Below are positions 22,410 through 24,428 of a stretch of 24,428 nt of DNA, piece by piece. Position 1 is the first letter of the stretch, and each line of letters begins with the position of its first letter. The position numbers and the translations under genes are program-made. The notes beneath the pieces are model-generated. The model saw nothing but the letters and a program-made list of their open reading frames with translations, was not told where the DNA came from and ran no database searches. The stretch lies in NCBI RefSeq assembly GCF_000186865.1, contig NW_008705642.1, positions 3,524 through 27,951 of the forward strand, written 5' to 3'. The stretch is from Aureococcus anophagefferens. Its lineage: Eukaryota > Sar > Pelagophyceae > Pelagomonadales > Pelagomonadaceae.

Positions 22410-24428
22410 ATGGATCCGAGCTTGGAGCAATTGGACGCCGACGCTAGAGCGGCAGCCGCGGCAGCAGCCCAGGCAGAGGTAGCCAGGGCAGCAGCTCAGG
22501 CAGAAGCAGATGCCAGAGAAAAAGCAGAAAAAGCAGCTGAGAATGCTGCGACTCTGGCAGGCATTCTCAAAGCGATTAAGGACTCTAGCGACAAAATTGA
22601 CAGAATGGAACTGAAGCTAGACACTGTCACTTCATCATTAGATAGCTTAAGTGTTAGGGCAGACAAAACAGAGGAAAAACTCAAGAAGCAGAAAGATTTT
22701 TTCTCAGGCCCTGGTCTGATAGATGAACATAAAGACGACTTAAAGTCTCTCATCCTGGGCACCATGTTGGAAAATAAAGATCAACTATCGATGGTATCCG
22801 CCGATGACCTCGGCAAAGTCACCCAACAGCTCACTACTACTGATGGGAGGTTGGCCAAGCTCCAGAGCAAGTACGATCAGATACAGACTTCAGCCTCCTC
22901 ACCTCAGACTCCAGCATCTAGTGAGCCTATCGAAGCACTTGCTACTATAGTAGCAGGTGTAATATCTAAGTCCAAAACGCCTGGTAGCGACCCACCAGGA
23001 GATACTCCGCCTCCTGCAGGTGCAGGTTCAATGGAAGACAATGATCCGAATGCTTACAGCGGCAGTTCATTTCCTAGGCACCTCATATTCTTTGAAGGCA
23101 AAGCTGCTGACAATGACATTGTTTTTAACCCTCAAGTAAACCCCTCACTGCAGTTGCGTCTTTGGCAGGAGAAATCAGTCTCATTCCCGTACTTTGAAGA
23201 CCTGTTGCTTCCCTGGGAAGGCTACCTGTATGGCATAGAATTCATTACATTGTACCATGAGAGAGCAGTAAGCTACCTCATGGAGACCCCACAATACCAA
23301 ACAGAAGGCGGCCGGACAGGTGAACTCCTGTACACCAAGTTTTCAGTCTACGAGTTAGGAAAAACAGCAGTAGCTGCACTCAAGATGATCCAAGATCAGC
23401 TTCTTGGCATAAGGGATCCAAATGATGAAAACCTGTACAAATATAGGAGAGATCCATGGAAAGATGTCCGATCTGGACGAGTCGACTATGGCAGGTACAT
23501 GACCCGCTCTCTTCACCTACACAATGTGCTAAGTGCAGCCATTGCTCTTCTCAAATTCTACAGAGGAGATGAGACTAATTTAACCTCTACTAATCTTCAG
23601 TTTGAAACCATGATGAGTCTCGCCAGGCATCCAAGTGCAGGTAATGGCCTCCTTTATCACGTTTGGCACCAGATAATCAACTTAAATGGTGTCGACACAT
23701 CCACAGAATGTAGAGAGATGGAGATTCAACTTGACATGCTTACCTACGACATTTCAAATGGACACTGTCTTCTCCGGTTTATTCTATCCATCCGCACTAT
23801 ACTCGACTGTCTTAAGAATCGTATTGCAACCTACAACCTTGCAGCTCGAAAAGCTGTCTTGTATGATAGGTTACTTAGGCTACACATGCACCAGTTTATT
23901 ATCCCAGTAGTTCGACAGAGGCAAATTGAAGCCTCACATAGTGAAGATGCATTTCTGTCATCCATGCTCGAACTTTCGACTATCCTGACAAATCAGCACT
24001 CATACTCATTAGTAACTCAGTCTAATCCTAACTCAGGTGTTCATGAGTTGAGTGTCATAGACCAGACTAAATCATTTGACAGTTATGTCCGTTATGTACA
24101 AGAACAGGCTTCTCGATCTAGCTACAAACCAGGTCCTCCTCCTGTCGAATGGGAACCAAGACTGTCTCAGGTTGACACTCCACCCCGCGATGCCCACGCA
24201 ACCACGGGACTAGATGATTTAGACCCTGATGACGCAGATGAAGCTGCAGGTGCATTTGCTGCTGATGGCAATCGACGTACTGGGAGAGATGGGAAAGGGA
24301 GGCAGAAATTTCGACCCGGTCCTTCAGTCAATGCTCCCAGTTTGTTCGATGATAGAGTTGTAACCGCTGACCAGCAGTATAAGCGAGATCGCCAATCCTT
24401 CCTAAAAAGGAGGTCGAATGAAACTGCA
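22410..24428 (+). CDS. Gag-like ORF of an LTR retrotransposon, open at window end
   Basis: ATG at 22410; 673 codons with no stop to the last base, so the protein is partial. Residues 10-50 are an Ala/Glu/Lys-rich coiled coil (AAQAEVARAAAQAEADAREK), followed by a second helical stretch (KIDRMELKLDTVTSSLDSLS). A Pro/Ser linker leads to a globular, Trp- and Tyr-containing middle (LQLRLWQEKSVSFPYFEDLL, then RDPWKDVRSGRVDYGRYM), which could be the capsid-like part. An acidic stretch (GLDDLDPDDADEAAG) precedes a basic one (NRRTGRDGKGRQKFRPGP). No zinc knuckle, protease, integrase or reverse transcriptase is seen before the window ends. Codon use is far less GC-rich than the host genes. The Gag call rests mainly on position just after an LTR-like repeat and on layout. 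Confidence 0.55.
   Translation, partial: MDPSLEQLDADARAAAAAAAQAEVARAAAQAEADAREKAEKAAENAATLAGILKAIKDSSDKIDRMELKLDTVTSSLDSLSVRADKTEEKLKKQKDFFSGPGLIDEHKDDLKSLILGTMLENKDQLSMVSADDLGKVTQQLTTTDGRLAKLQSKYDQIQTSASSPQTPASSEPIEALATIVAGVISKSKTPGSDPPGDTPPPAGAGSMEDNDPNAYSGSSFPRHLIFFEGKAADNDIVFNPQVNPSLQLRLWQEKSVSFPYFEDLLLPWEGYLYGIEFITLYHERAVSYLMETPQYQTEGGRTGELLYTKFSVYELGKTAVAALKMIQDQLLGIRDPNDENLYKYRRDPWKDVRSGRVDYGRYMTRSLHLHNVLSAAIALLKFYRGDETNLTSTNLQFETMMSLARHPSAGNGLLYHVWHQIINLNGVDTSTECREMEIQLDMLTYDISNGHCLLRFILSIRTILDCLKNRIATYNLAARKAVLYDRLLRLHMHQFIIPVVRQRQIEASHSEDAFLSSMLELSTILTNQHSYSLVTQSNPNSGVHELSVIDQTKSFDSYVRYVQEQASRSSYKPGPPPVEWEPRLSQVDTPPRDAHATTGLDDLDPDDADEAAGAFAADGNRRTGRDGKGRQKFRPGPSVNAPSLFDDRVVTADQQYKRDRQSFLKRRSNETA

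Larger units (their letters stand above)
22117..24428 (+). mobile_element. LTR retrotransposon, 5' part
   Basis: LTR-like repeat, candidate primer-binding site, leader and long Gag-like frame in the expected order. The repeat's other copy at 12520 follows repeat A, and repeat A follows a copia-type RNase H remnant at 17914, so a Ty1/copia-like family is the working assignment. The uninterrupted Gag frame suggests a young insertion. Confidence 0.55.

Overview
This is a nuclear window from a GC-rich unicellular eukaryote, most likely a marine alga. A pelagophyte stramenopile such as Aureococcus is my best guess, but it is inference. The reasons: GC-rich genes with Ala/Arg-heavy products, AATAAA-type signals instead of bacterial ribosome-binding sites, probable GT-AG introns that restore reading frames, two genes of eukaryotic-type secreted sulfatase families, Tudor-like proteins, a GT61 glycosyltransferase, and many transposon fragments. 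A 693-base assembly gap lies at 10940-11632.

Layout. 1-1804: two weak or broken genes, a small membrane-protein candidate (minus) and an F-box-like/concanavalin-like gene (plus). 2019-2250: a CT-rich minisatellite. 2566-3621 (minus): a protein with a Lys/Ala-rich tail, a Tudor-like domain and a SPRY-like region. 3969-8877: a composite element bounded by long, nested inverted repeats. It encloses a Tudor/KOW-like gene, a possible HAD-hydrolase relic and several unrecognised ORFs, and no transposase is visible; it resembles a gene-capturing (Pack-MULE-like) element. 8941-9985: a badly decayed arylsulfatase-B-like pseudogene touching that element's right arm. 10502-12050 (minus): an unknown secreted protein spanning the gap.

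12155-12712 carries three repeats (D, A, B) that recur at 17354-18327 and 22117-22309. 12846-14535 (plus): an intact-looking iduronate-2-sulfatase-like gene if a 34-nt intron is removed. 14520-15213: a broken or spliced gene with a Tudor-like motif. 15917-17149 (minus): a class I methyltransferase, divergent from a short secreted 5' gene fragment. 17914-18099: the end of a Ty1/copia-like RNase H domain, followed closely by repeat A.

18485-21645 (minus) is the most unusual gene. It reads as one secreted fusion of a C-methyltransferase, a PDZ-like region and a GT61 glycosyltransferase, with a partial GT61 duplicate just downstream. From 22117 to the window end lies the 5' part of an LTR retrotransposon: LTR-like repeat, possible primer-binding site, then a Gag-like frame still open at the last base. 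Order and orientation suggest that A is the 3' internal end and B the LTR of one retroelement family.

The sulfatases, methyltransferases and GT61 enzyme would fit synthesis and remodelling of sulfated, methylated polysaccharides, but no operon-like logic is expected here; neighbours are probably independent.
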